NCBI GenBank assembly: GCA_963758945.1
Contig: CAVWXY010000009.1
Coordinates: 124,001 to 188,000 of the forward strand
Origin: VAZQ01 sp963758945
GTDB lineage: Bacteria; Pseudomonadota; Alphaproteobacteria; Rhizobiales; Xanthobacteraceae
Direction: 5' to 3'
Length of the DNA stretch: 64,000 bases
A model generated the notes under the pieces. It did no database searches. It saw nothing but the letters and a program-made list of their open reading frames with translations, and was not told the origin of the DNA. Positions 29,092 to 35,994 of this stretch are shown piece by piece. Position 1 is the stretch's first letter, and every line of letters starts with the position of its first letter. The position numbers and the translations under genes are program-made.

Positions 29092-30114
29092 ATGCGATCG
29101 AGGCGCCCAAAGCTCACCGCAGTCGCGATTCTGCCGGCGCTGACGCTCGCGCCCGCGATGCCGGCAGCAGCGCAAGGGGACATGCTGGCCGGCAAATCGG
29201 TGCAGATGATCATCGGCTTCGGGCCTGGCGGCGGCTACGACCTCTGGGGCCGTACGGTCGGTCGGCACATTGGCCGGCACCTGCCGGGAACGCCGACGGT
29301 CATCCCACAGAACATGCCCGGCGCGGGTAGCTACGTGGCGGCGAGCTACATCTTCAATATCGCGCCGAAGGACGGTACCGTGCTCGGCATCATCGCGCGC
29401 GACGCCGTGCTCGGGCCGCTGTCCGGCGCAACCGGCGCCCGCTTCGATCCGACCAGGCTGTCGTGGATCGGCACGCCGACGAAGGAAACCAACGTCTGCA
29501 TCGCCTATCACACCGCGCAGGTGAAATCGGCGCAGGACCTGTTCGAGAAGCAATTGATCGTGGGCGATACCGGCCCCGGCACCGGCACGCGCTCCTACCC
29601 GAAGGCGCTCAACGCGCTGATCGGAACGAAGTTCAAGCTGGTCGGCGGATTTCCGGCGTCGTCCGACGTGTTTCTGGCGATGGAGCGCGGTGAGGTCGAA
29701 GGCATCTGCGAGAGCCTCGACAGCATCAAGATCCGCCGACCGGACTGGATCCCGACGAAGAAGATTTCGCTCCTGTTCCAGGGCGGCGCCGCGCCCAATC
29801 CCGAGCTCAAGGACGTGCCCTTCGTGCCCGACCTCGCGCGCAGCGCCGCCGAGAAGCAGGCGATCGAGTTCCTCTATGCCGGCCAGGGGATCGGGCGCCC
29901 GTTCGTCGCCCCGCCGGACCTGGCGCCGGGCCGGCTGAAGATGTTGCGCGACGCGTTCGACGCGACCATGCAGGATGCCGATTTCCGCGCCGAAGCGGAA
30001 AAATCCAAGCTCGAGCTCGAGCCCGAGGACGGTGCGCACCTCTCCGCGCTCGTCGCGAGAATCTACGCGACGCCCAAGTCGATCGTGGATAGGATCACTG
30101 CCCTGATCAAATAG
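29092..30114 (+). CDS. TctC/Bug-type solute-binding protein, orphan
   Basis: A periplasmic binding protein of 340 residues with a signal peptide (residues 1-28, ending AAAQ). IIGFGPGGGYDLWGR, the NMPGAGS loop and a C-terminal helix are typical of the tripartite tricarboxylate transporter (Bug) family. The start ATG at 29092 follows GGGAG by about six bases; the frame is open to 28948 inside the porin gene. It starts 23 bases after the OprB stop. No TctA/TctB membrane genes are in the window, so its transporter, if any, must lie elsewhere; many Bug proteins are such orphans. Confidence 0.88.
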   Translation: MRSRRPKLTAVAILPALTLAPAMPAAAQGDMLAGKSVQMIIGFGPGGGYDLWGRTVGRHIGRHLPGTPTVIPQNMPGAGSYVAASYIFNIAPKDGTVLGIIARDAVLGPLSGATGARFDPTRLSWIGTPTKETNVCIAYHTAQVKSAQDLFEKQLIVGDTGPGTGTRSYPKALNALIGTKFKLVGGFPASSDVFLAMERGEVEGICESLDSIKIRRPDWIPTKKISLLFQGGAAPNPELKDVPFVPDLARSAAEKQAIEFLYAGQGIGRPFVAPPDLAPGRLKMLRDAFDATMQDADFRAEAEKSKLELEPEDGAHLSALVARIYATPKSIVDRITALIK

Positions 30115-30205
30115 CGGGCTCGTGCGCGAGCGCCGTTTCGAGACTTGCGATCGAGGAGCGCGCGACGCATCGCCGGCAAGACAAGACATGCACGAGGAGC
30201 CAGCC

Positions 30206-30751
30206 ATGGCGGGCGGACGACTCCACGCCTTCAATTTCCAGAACTGGATCAAGGAGCACCAGCATCTGCTCAAACCGCCGGTCGGCAACAAGAAAGTATT
30301 CGAGGACGGCATGATGACCGTGCAGGTGGTCGGCGGGCCGAATGAGCGAACCGATTACCATGACGACCCGGTGGAAGAGTTCTTTTATCAGCTCAAGGGT
30401 GACATGGTGCTCAAGGTCGCGGACAGCGGCGATTTCTACGACGTTCCGATTCGCGAGGGCGACGTCTTTCTCCTTCCGCCCCATGTCCGCCATTCCCCGC
30501 AGCGGCCGCAGGCCGGCTCGGTCGGCCTCGTCGTCGAGGCGGCGCGTCCCGATGCACTCGATGCTTTCGAATGGTATTGCTTCGCGTGCGGGGCGCTGGT
30601 GCACCGCGTCGAGGTGAAGGTCCAGCACCTGGTGAAGGACCTGCCGCCGCTCTACGAGGCGTTCTACGCCGACGAGAACGCGCGCAAGTGCAAGGCGTGC
30701 GGCGCCATCCATCCCGGCAAGAAGCCGCCCGTGGGCTGGGTGAAGATTTGA
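30206..30751 (+). CDS. nbaC: 3-Hydroxyanthranilate 3,4-dioxygenase
   Basis: A cupin dioxygenase of 181 residues that opens 3-hydroxyanthranilate to 2-amino-3-carboxymuconate semialdehyde. The iron ligands H52, E58 and H96 lie at the family positions (YHDDPVEEFFY and PPHVRHS), and a C-terminal rubredoxin-like pair CFAC...CKAC binds a second iron in bacterial enzymes. GAGGAG nine bases before 30206 decides the start; an ATG at 30188 is less likely. It follows the TctC-like gene by 91 bases. No kynureninase gene is in the window, so its 3-hydroxyanthranilate source is unknown. Confidence 0.93.
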   Translation: MAGGRLHAFNFQNWIKEHQHLLKPPVGNKKVFEDGMMTVQVVGGPNERTDYHDDPVEEFFYQLKGDMVLKVADSGDFYDVPIREGDVFLLPPHVRHSPQRPQAGSVGLVVEAARPDALDAFEWYCFACGALVHRVEVKVQHLVKDLPPLYEAFYADENARKCKACGAIHPGKKPPVGWVKI

Positions 30752-30759
30752 GGCATCCT

Positions 30760-30793
30760 GTAGTCCGGATGGAGCGATAGCGTAATCCGGGAT
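30760..30793. repeat. Short intergenic palindromic repeat (REP-like)
   Basis: Sequence TAGTCCGGATGGAGCGATAG continuing into CGTAATCCGGGA. CCGGAT at 30765-30770 is complementary to ATCCGG at 30785-30790, and the middle has GCG..GCG symmetry. The wording matches a common dispersed intergenic repeat that I recall from proteobacterial genomes. Only one copy is in this window, so repetition is from memory. Confidence 0.5.
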
Positions 30794-30803
30794 TCACGCC
30801 GCA

Positions 30804-30846
30804 GGGCGAGCCTAGCCCGCATGTCCTTCATGCGGGCTTCTCGCCC
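30804..30846. terminator. Long two-part hairpin between convergent genes
   Basis: An inner stem AGCCCGCAT (30814-30822) with ATGCGGGCT (30830-30838) and a seven-base loop is extended by an outer stem GGGCGAG (30804-30810) with CTCGCCC (30840-30846). It ends one base before the stop codon of the racemase-like gene and follows the dioxygenase stop by 52 bases. It is a good candidate bidirectional terminator. Confidence 0.78.
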
Positions 30847-31947
30847 TCACGTAACCCGATATTTCTCCACCGCCTCCTTGTCCCACGCGAGGCCGTTGCC
30901 CCGCCGCTGCGGCACCACGGCGAAGCCGTCAACGATCTTGAGCGGTTCCTGCAATACCTTGTTTGCCCAGTCGACATATTCAAGGAAGTGGCATGTCGGC
31001 GTCGCCGCGAGCAGATGCGCGCTCACCTCGGGAAAGAGGTGCGAGGACATCTCGATGCGGTGGGTGGCGGCAAGCGCCGCGGCCCGCAGCCAGCCGGTGA
31101 TGCCGCCGATTCGTTCAAGATCGGGCATGACGTAATCGGCGGCGCCGGCCGCAAGCGCCATCGCCATGGCGGCGCTCTCGGAAAAATTCTCGCCGATCTG
31201 GATGGGCGTTGCGAGCTCGCGCACGAGGGTGGCGTTGCCGGCATAGTCGTCGTGGCGGATCGGCTCCTCCAGCCAGTAGACATGCTCGCCGTCGAGCGCG
31301 CGGCCGCGCTCGAACGCCTGGGCGAGGCTGAGCGCCTGATTGTAGTCGACCATCACGGCGATCTCGCTGCCCACGCGTTTGCGCACCGCGTGCAGGGCGG
31401 CGAGATCCTCCGCAAGCGTCGGATAGCCCAACCTGAGCTTCACCGCGCGAAAGCCGCCGACGAGCAGCCGTTCCGCCTCGTCCGCCAGCCGCTCCGGCGC
31501 CATCAGCCCGAGACCGCAGGAATTGTAGGCCGGAATCGGTCTCGGAGCGCTGCCGAGGAGGGTGGCGAGCGGGACGCTGGCGGCGAGCGCCAGCGCGTCC
31601 CAGGCCGCCACGTCGAAGCCGGACATCGCCATGCGCACGATGCCCTGCACGCCGATCAGGGCGAAGCGCTCGGCGCACTTGCTCCGGAGGTCGAGGGGCG
31701 CGACGCGTTCGCCTTTGACCACGCGCTCCACCTCCGCGAGGATGCTCGCGATCGCGGGAATCGCCGCGGGAAAATAGCACCAGAGATAGGAGCGGCCGGT
31801 GACGCCCTCCTCGGTGTCGAGATCGATGAGCAGCAACGGCGCCTTGGTGATGGTGCCGCGGCTGGTGCCGAGCGCGTGGGTCATCGGCACCTCGACGCCG
31901 ACGCAGCGGATGGTCCGAACCGTAAGCAGCGGCGTAGCGATGGTCAT
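30847..31947 (-). CDS. Mandelate racemase/enolase superfamily protein, catalytic Lys replaced by Arg
   Basis: A 366-residue enolase-superfamily enzyme very close in pattern to Pseudomonas mandelate racemase, with a constant offset of six residues: metal ligands D201, E227 and E253, and the catalytic H303 and E323, are all kept (SSHLFPEVSAHLLAATPT). The second lysine of the racemase KxK motif is Arg172 here (VKLRLGYP), so the S-specific base is gone and true mandelate racemase activity is unlikely; a dehydratase or another epimerase is possible. The start ATG is at 31947; the frame is open to 32028. It is divergent from the decarboxylase gene at 32067. Confidence 0.88.
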   Translation of the reverse strand: MTIATPLLTVRTIRCVGVEVPMTHALGTSRGTITKAPLLLIDLDTEEGVTGRSYLWCYFPAAIPAIASILAEVERVVKGERVAPLDLRSKCAERFALIGVQGIVRMAMSGFDVAAWDALALAASVPLATLLGSAPRPIPAYNSCGLGLMAPERLADEAERLLVGGFRAVKLRLGYPTLAEDLAALHAVRKRVGSEIAVMVDYNQALSLAQAFERGRALDGEHVYWLEEPIRHDDYAGNATLVRELATPIQIGENFSESAAMAMALAAGAADYVMPDLERIGGITGWLRAAALAATHRIEMSSHLFPEVSAHLLAATPTCHFLEYVDWANKVLQEPLKIVDGFAVVPQRRGNGLAWDKEAVEKYRVT

Positions 31948-32066
31948 GGCCGGAATCCTAGTCGCCGCGGCCGCGCGCGGGAAGGAGGGGATCGGTAAGT
32001 GCTGGCCAGCGCCATCCAGTCCGCGCATAGTCGGCGGCTCGCGTTACTGCCGCACCGAGAGGACAC

Positions 32067-33041
32067 ATGCAGGGAAAAGTCACGCTCGAGGATCACTTCG
32101 CGACCGAGGCCACCCTCGGCGATTCGCAGCCGTTCGGCACGCATGTCTGGGAAGAGCTGCGGCATCGCCTCCTGGACTTTCAGGACCAGCGCCTGCGCCT
32201 GATGGACGAATGGGGCGTCGAGATCATGATCGCGTCGCTCAACGCGCCGGCGGTCCAGGCCATCCGCGACGTCAAACGCGCCGTCGAGGTCGCGCGCGAG
32301 GCCAACGACGTGCTGGCGGGCGAGGTCGCCAAGCGTCCCGACCGCTTCGTCGGCGTCGCCGCCCTGCCGATGCAGGACCCGGAGATGGCAACCCGCGAGC
32401 TCGAACGCTGCATCAGGGACCTCGGCTTCAAGGGCGCGCTGGTGAACGGCTATACCGAGCTCAAGGGCAAGCCGGTCCATTACGACCTGCCGCAGTACCG
32501 GCCGTTCTGGCGTGCGCTCGCAGGCCTCGATGTCCCGTTCTACCTGCATCCGCGGCCGCCCATGGCGGGGGTCTCGCCGCTCTACGAGGGGCACGCGTGG
32601 CTGTTCGGGCCGAGATGGAGCTTCGCCGCCGAAACCTCGCTGCATGCCCTGCGGCTGATCGGCAGCGGCCTGTTCGACGAGTATCCGCGCGTGCAGATCG
32701 TTCTCGGCCACCTCGGCGAGGGGCTTCCGTTCTATCTCTGGCGCATCGATAACGTGAACAACTGGATGAAGGCCCCACCGAAATACGCCGCGAAGAAGCG
32801 GGTGGCGGACTATTTCCGCGCCAACTTCCATATCACCACGTCCGGCCATTTCAGCACGCCCGCGCTGATCAACGCGATCACCGAGATCGGCGCCGACCGC
32901 GTGATGTTCTCGGTCGACTACCCGTTCGAGGACTTCAGCGATGCCGCCGGCTGGTTCGACAAGGCCGAGATCAGCGAAGCCGACCGCCGCAAGATCGGGC
33001 GCACCAACGCGATCAAGCTGTTCAAGCTGAAGGCGGCGTGA
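32067..33041 (+). CDS. Amidohydrolase-family decarboxylase, gamma-resorcylate-decarboxylase-like
   Basis: A 324-residue metal-dependent decarboxylase of the ACMSD/amidohydrolase-2 group. The start QGKVTLEDHFA and whole length match gamma-resorcylate (2,6-dihydroxybenzoate) decarboxylase, with metal ligands E8, H10, H161 and D284 and catalytic H215 (LGHLGE) at a constant offset. Such enzymes remove a carboxyl group from phenolic acids without oxygen. ACMSD itself, which would follow the dioxygenase upstream, has a different N-terminus, so that role is less likely although the neighbourhood is suggestive. The ribosome binding site AGAGGA lies just before the ATG. Its 3' end overlaps the convergent reductase gene by 20 bases. 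Confidence 0.85.
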   Translation: MQGKVTLEDHFATEATLGDSQPFGTHVWEELRHRLLDFQDQRLRLMDEWGVEIMIASLNAPAVQAIRDVKRAVEVAREANDVLAGEVAKRPDRFVGVAALPMQDPEMATRELERCIRDLGFKGALVNGYTELKGKPVHYDLPQYRPFWRALAGLDVPFYLHPRPPMAGVSPLYEGHAWLFGPRWSFAAETSLHALRLIGSGLFDEYPRVQIVLGHLGEGLPFYLWRIDNVNNWMKAPPKYAAKKRVADYFRANFHITTSGHFSTPALINAITEIGADRVMFSVDYPFEDFSDAAGWFDKAEISEADRRKIGRTNAIKLFKLKAA

Positions 33042-33975
33042 GCGAAGAGGCGGAAGGCGGGTTGCCGGCGGCGTGCAACGTCAGGATATCGCGCACCGCG
33101 CGATTCATCGGTGTCGGCACGCCGACCTGCGCGCCAAGATCGACCACTCCGCCGGAGAGCCAGCGCACTTCGAGCGGCTTGCCCTGCTGCAGGTCGTGGT
33201 GCATCGAGGTCGTCATCTCCGGCGGCCAGCCGTCGAAGAACGGAATCCGCTGCTCGGCATAGTCGGCGGGCAGCGCGACGCCATGAGCGCGGCCGACCGC
33301 GACCACCTCGCGTGCGAGGTCGAGCAGGAATTGCCGGGTGAGCGGATTGGCGCGGATCGGGCCGATGGTCGCCCGCATGGCGGTGGTGGCGCCCGACATG
33401 GCGACCAGCACCACGTATTTCTCCCAGATCGAGCGCCGCACATCCTCGCTGATCTCGGCATTGATGCCGCCGCGTTTGCAGGCTTCGTAAAATGCCTCGA
33501 TGCGGGCCGAGCGGCGGCCGTCGTATTCGCCAAACACCAGCCGCTGCAGGGGCCCGGTCTGGGCGATGACGCCCGGCCGGCCGATGCTGGTGCCCACATA
33601 GGCGACGCCGCCCATGAGCGCCTTGTCGCCGAAGATCGGCCGCAGCATGTCGTCCTTCTGCACGCCGTTCTGAAACGAGATGACCCCGGTCTCCGGCTGC
33701 ATGATCGGCAGCAGTTGGCGCGCGGCGCTCTCGGTGTCCCACAGCTTGACGCAGAACATCACCATGTCGACGGGACCGATTGTCGTGGGGTCGTCGGTCA
33801 CGCTGACGCGCGGGAGATGGATCGGCTCCGGCCCGCCCTCGATCGCAAGGCCACGTTCGCGCATGGCCACAAGATGGCTCCCGCGCGCGATGAAGTGGAC
33901 ATCGGCGCCACCCTTGACCAACCGCGCGCCAAAATACCCTCCGACGCCGCCGGACCCCATGATCGCAATACGCAA
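33022..33975 (-). CDS. Ketopantoate reductase family protein
   Basis: A 317-residue NADPH-dependent reductase of the 2-dehydropantoate 2-reductase (ApbA/PanE) fold. The Rossmann loop GSGGVGGYFGARL begins at residue 7, and the substrate domain with KYVVLVAMSGATTA carries the conserved lysine (W-E-K). Catabolic gene clusters often hold such paralogues, so a role in pantothenate synthesis is not certain. The start is TTG at 33975 after AAGGA. The 3' end overlaps the decarboxylase gene by 20 bases in opposite orientation. Confidence 0.85.
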   Translation of the reverse strand: MRIAIMGSGGVGGYFGARLVKGGADVHFIARGSHLVAMRERGLAIEGGPEPIHLPRVSVTDDPTTIGPVDMVMFCVKLWDTESAARQLLPIMQPETGVISFQNGVQKDDMLRPIFGDKALMGGVAYVGTSIGRPGVIAQTGPLQRLVFGEYDGRRSARIEAFYEACKRGGINAEISEDVRRSIWEKYVVLVAMSGATTAMRATIGPIRANPLTRQFLLDLAREVVAVGRAHGVALPADYAEQRIPFFDGWPPEMTTSMHHDLQQGKPLEVRWLSGGVVDLGAQVGVPTPMNRAVRDILTLHAAGNPPSASSLTPPSA

Positions 33976-34175
33976 GCTTCATTCCTTACTTCGTGAGGGC
34001 CGCATCAATACTGCGGGGTCGGCCGGCACTCAATCGGCGCGCCTCAGGGGGCATTATCGCGCGGGCAACCGCAGTCGGCGAGGTGGGCGTTCTTGCGGGC
34101 GCCGCCGGGAAGCCCCATATTTGCCTGGACCAGCCGTGGAAAACGTTCCGCCGGCAGGTCGAGGGGCGCCGCAAG

Positions 34176-34212
34176 GGCCCCGGTCAAAGTCGCTTACGAG
34201 GGCTTTGAGGCC
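34176..34212 (+). promoter_or_regulatory. ROSE-like RNA thermometer before hsp20
   Basis: TCAAAG (34184-34189) pairs with CTTTGA (34203-34208); inside it TCGCT (34190-34194) pairs with AGGG (34199-34202) with one bulged G and a TACG loop; GGCC (34176-34179) can also pair with GGCC (34209-34212). The AGGG is the ribosome binding site, ten bases before the hsp20 ATG. The UYGCU element facing the ribosome binding site is the defining mark of ROSE thermometers in rhizobial small heat shock genes. Heat would melt the helix and allow translation. Confidence 0.65.
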
Positions 34213-34641
34213 ATGTCCCGGGTTCCGTCCCTGTCCAGTCCCTTCCTGCTCGGGTTCGACGAGATCGAGCGTGCGCTTGACCGCGTTGCCAAGGCCGCCG
34301 ACGGCTATCCGCCCTACAATATCGAGCGGATCGTCCGCCACGACGGCCGGGCCGAGCGCCTGCGGATCACGCTCGCGGTCGCCGGTTTCCAGCGCGATCA
34401 ACTTGACGTGACAGTCGAGGAAAGCCAGCTCGTCATCCGCGGCCGGCAACACGAAGACAAGTCGGAACGCCATTACCTCCACCGCGGCATTGCCGCACGC
34501 CAATTCCAGCGCACTTTTGTTTTGGCGGACGGCATGGAGGTCTTGTGCGCAGACTTGAAGAACGGGCTGTTGTCGATCGATCTTGCCCGGCCGGAGCCGG
34601 AACGAATCGTGAAGACGATCAGCATTACGGACAGCGAGTGA
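34213..34641 (+). CDS. Small heat shock protein Hsp20
   Basis: An ATP-independent chaperone of 142 residues with one alpha-crystallin domain (about residues 33-125). Visible parts are YNIERIVRHDGR, RITLAVAGF, the VIRGRQHE loop and the C-terminal anchor region. The ATG at 34213 matches MSRVPSLSSPFLLGFDEIE, the usual rhizobial class start; the frame is open upstream to 34093. Its translation is probably heat controlled by the ROSE-like helix just upstream. Two DUF1150 genes follow on the same strand. Confidence 0.93.
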   Translation: MSRVPSLSSPFLLGFDEIERALDRVAKAADGYPPYNIERIVRHDGRAERLRITLAVAGFQRDQLDVTVEESQLVIRGRQHEDKSERHYLHRGIAARQFQRTFVLADGMEVLCADLKNGLLSIDLARPEPERIVKTISITDSE

Positions 34642-34688
34642 AACCCGAACAGGGCTCGACGCGTTCTCACGTGTAGGAGTTGAGTGCC

Positions 34689-34973
34689 ATGACCAACAAC
34701 AGCATCACCTCCCAGAACAGCATCACCTCCCAGGAGCCTATGATGTCGGCCGAAGCGCTGGCGCTGCTCGGCGGCGGCAAGATCGCCTATGTCAAGACGA
34801 TCCGGTCCGAAGACGTGCAGAAGCAATTCCCGCAAGCGCCGCAGCTGGCACCGGGGACGCTCCTTTATGCCCTGCACGCGGCCGACGGCACGCCGATTAT
34901 GCTGACCGACAGCCGCGAGGCGGCAATCGCCAATGCCTGGAGCCAGGAGCTCGAGACCCTCAGCGTGCACTGA
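34689..34973 (+). CDS. DUF1150 family protein, copy 1
   Basis: A 94-residue protein of the DUF1150 family, function unknown, commonly found next to hsp20 in alphaproteobacteria. The typical signature runs MSAEALALLGGGKIAYVKTI and later LHAADGTPIMLTDSREAA. The ATG at 34689 follows AGGAG by about nine bases; a TTG at 34680 is unlikely. The first 20 residues have a short repeated NSITSQ. It starts 47 bases after hsp20 and is probably co-transcribed. Confidence 0.85.
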   Translation: MTNNSITSQNSITSQEPMMSAEALALLGGGKIAYVKTIRSEDVQKQFPQAPQLAPGTLLYALHAADGTPIMLTDSREAAIANAWSQELETLSVH

Positions 34974-35005
34974 CGTCGGCCCCCCCGACCGTTTTGTCCT
35001 GACTG

Positions 35006-35021
35006 TGTGATCCCGGACACA
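35006..35021. promoter_or_regulatory. CRP/FNR-like operator 1
   Basis: TGTGATCCCGGACACA has TGTG-N8-CACA symmetry and resembles the E. coli CRP site TGTGATCTAGATCACA. A second site with the same form follows 75 bases on. It lies 138 bases before the start of the second DUF1150 gene. Which regulator would bind is unknown. Confidence 0.42.
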
Positions 35022-35080
35022 CTGGAAACCCCCGCAGTTCGCGCCTCAGAGGCGAGACGGGGGAATATTGCCCAGCAGTG

Positions 35081-35096
35081 TGTGATCCAGGGCACA
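35081..35096. promoter_or_regulatory. CRP/FNR-like operator 2
   Basis: TGTGATCCAGGGCACA, again TGTG-N8-CACA, begins 79 bases before the second DUF1150 start. It shares TGTGATCC-GG-CACA with the first site, and both are preceded by GTG. The exact 75-base distance equals about seven helical turns, so both could lie on the same DNA face. Confidence 0.42.
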
Positions 35097-35159
35097 GCCA
35101 GTACGCTCAAAACGACCGATAGTGTTCCCAGCGCGATCCCAGCGCGAGGAGCACGTGTC

Positions 35160-35423
35160 ATGTTCGATCGATCCGCAACGCACCCCGCGGCGATGTCGGC
35201 GGAGTCATTCGCGGCCTTGGGCGAGAACCGCTTGGCCTACATCAAGGCGATCCGCTCGGAGGAAGTCGCGTTTCTTTGCGCCGATGCGCCGCTGCTGCCG
35301 CCCGGCTACCGCGTGTTCGTGCTGCACGCTGCCAACGGCAGCCCGATCATGCTCGCCGACAGCCGCGAGGCGGTGCTGGCGGACGCGGCGAACCAACAGA
35401 TCGAGACCGTGAGCTTGCACTGA
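35160..35423 (+). CDS. DUF1150 family protein, copy 2
   Basis: An 87-residue paralogue of the gene just upstream, sharing MSAESFAALGENRLAYIKAI and LHAANGSPIMLADSREA. The ATG at 35160 follows GAGGAG by eight bases; the frame is open to 35007 but the extra part is not family-like. The two copies are clearly different in the centre (residues 39-50), so the duplication is not recent. Its own leader with two CRP-like sites suggests separate control from the hsp20 unit. It converges on ptsN. Confidence 0.85.
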   Translation: MFDRSATHPAAMSAESFAALGENRLAYIKAIRSEEVAFLCADAPLLPPGYRVFVLHAANGSPIMLADSREAVLADAANQQIETVSLH

Positions 35424-35450
35424 GCCGGCGGACGGCTCTTGATCGCCGGC
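35424..35450. terminator. Hairpin filling the gap between DUF1150 copy 2 and ptsN
   Basis: GCCGGCG (35424-35430) is complementary to CGCCGGC (35444-35450) with a 13-base loop. The hairpin occupies the whole 27-base gap between two convergent stop codons. The stem is short, so confidence is modest. Confidence 0.5.
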
Positions 35451-35912
35451 CTAGGCGGCGCTCGCCGACGGCAGCGCCAATACCGCATAGAGCGCTTCGG
35501 CGTCGCGCGAATCGCGCAATTTGCGAGCGACATCGGGATCGCGCAGGAGGCGGGCGACGCGCGCCAGCGCCTTGAGATGATCGGCGCCGGCAGCTTCCGG
35601 CGCGAGCAGCAGAAAGACGAGATCGACCGGTTGTCCGTCGAGCGCCTCGAAGTCGACCGGGCGCTCGAGGCGGGCAAACAGCCCGAACAGCTTGGCGAGC
35701 TTGGGCAGCTTGCCGTGGGGAATGGCGATACCGTTGCCGACCCCGGTAGAACCCAGCTTCTCGCGCTGCTGCAGGATCTCCAGGATCGTGCGCTCGCTTT
35801 GGCCGGAAAGCTCTGCAGCCCTGGTCGCCAGCTCGTACAGAATCTGTTTCTTGCTGTTGACCTTCAGCGCCGGAATGATGGCGTTGGGCGCGACCAGATC
35901 GGTGAGCAACAT
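35451..35912 (-). CDS. ptsN: Nitrogen-regulatory PTS IIA protein PtsN
   Basis: EIIA-Ntr, the last phosphate carrier of the nitrogen phosphotransferase system, 153 residues. The phosphorylated H66 lies in GIAIPHGKLP. The protein links carbon, nitrogen and potassium control with RpoN regulation. The start ATG at 35912 (MLLTDLVAP) is family-like; the frame is open to 35960. It is the last gene of the minus-strand set rpoN-hpf-ptsN, the classical order. Confidence 0.95.
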   Translation of the reverse strand: MLLTDLVAPNAIIPALKVNSKKQILYELATRAAELSGQSERTILEILQQREKLGSTGVGNGIAIPHGKLPKLAKLFGLFARLERPVDFEALDGQPVDLVFLLLAPEAAGADHLKALARVARLLRDPDVARKLRDSRDAEALYAVLALPSASAA

Positions 35913-35994
35913 GGACCTTTTCCAGAAATCTGGGGAGCTCAGGATGGCCCGGCGTCGCAAAGGCGGCGGACCATAGGGACCTGCCGGTTACCCG

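Noticed and set aside
30847..31947. Naming the gene mdlA (mandelate racemase)
   Set aside because: The second catalytic lysine is replaced by arginine, so the activity cannot be assumed.
32067..33041. Assignment as ACMSD, the next enzyme after 3-hydroxyanthranilate dioxygenase
   Set aside because: The N-terminus QGKVTLEDHFA and full-length pattern fit gamma-resorcylate decarboxylase better than the KIDLHAH-type start of ACMSD. The link remains only a neighbourhood hint.
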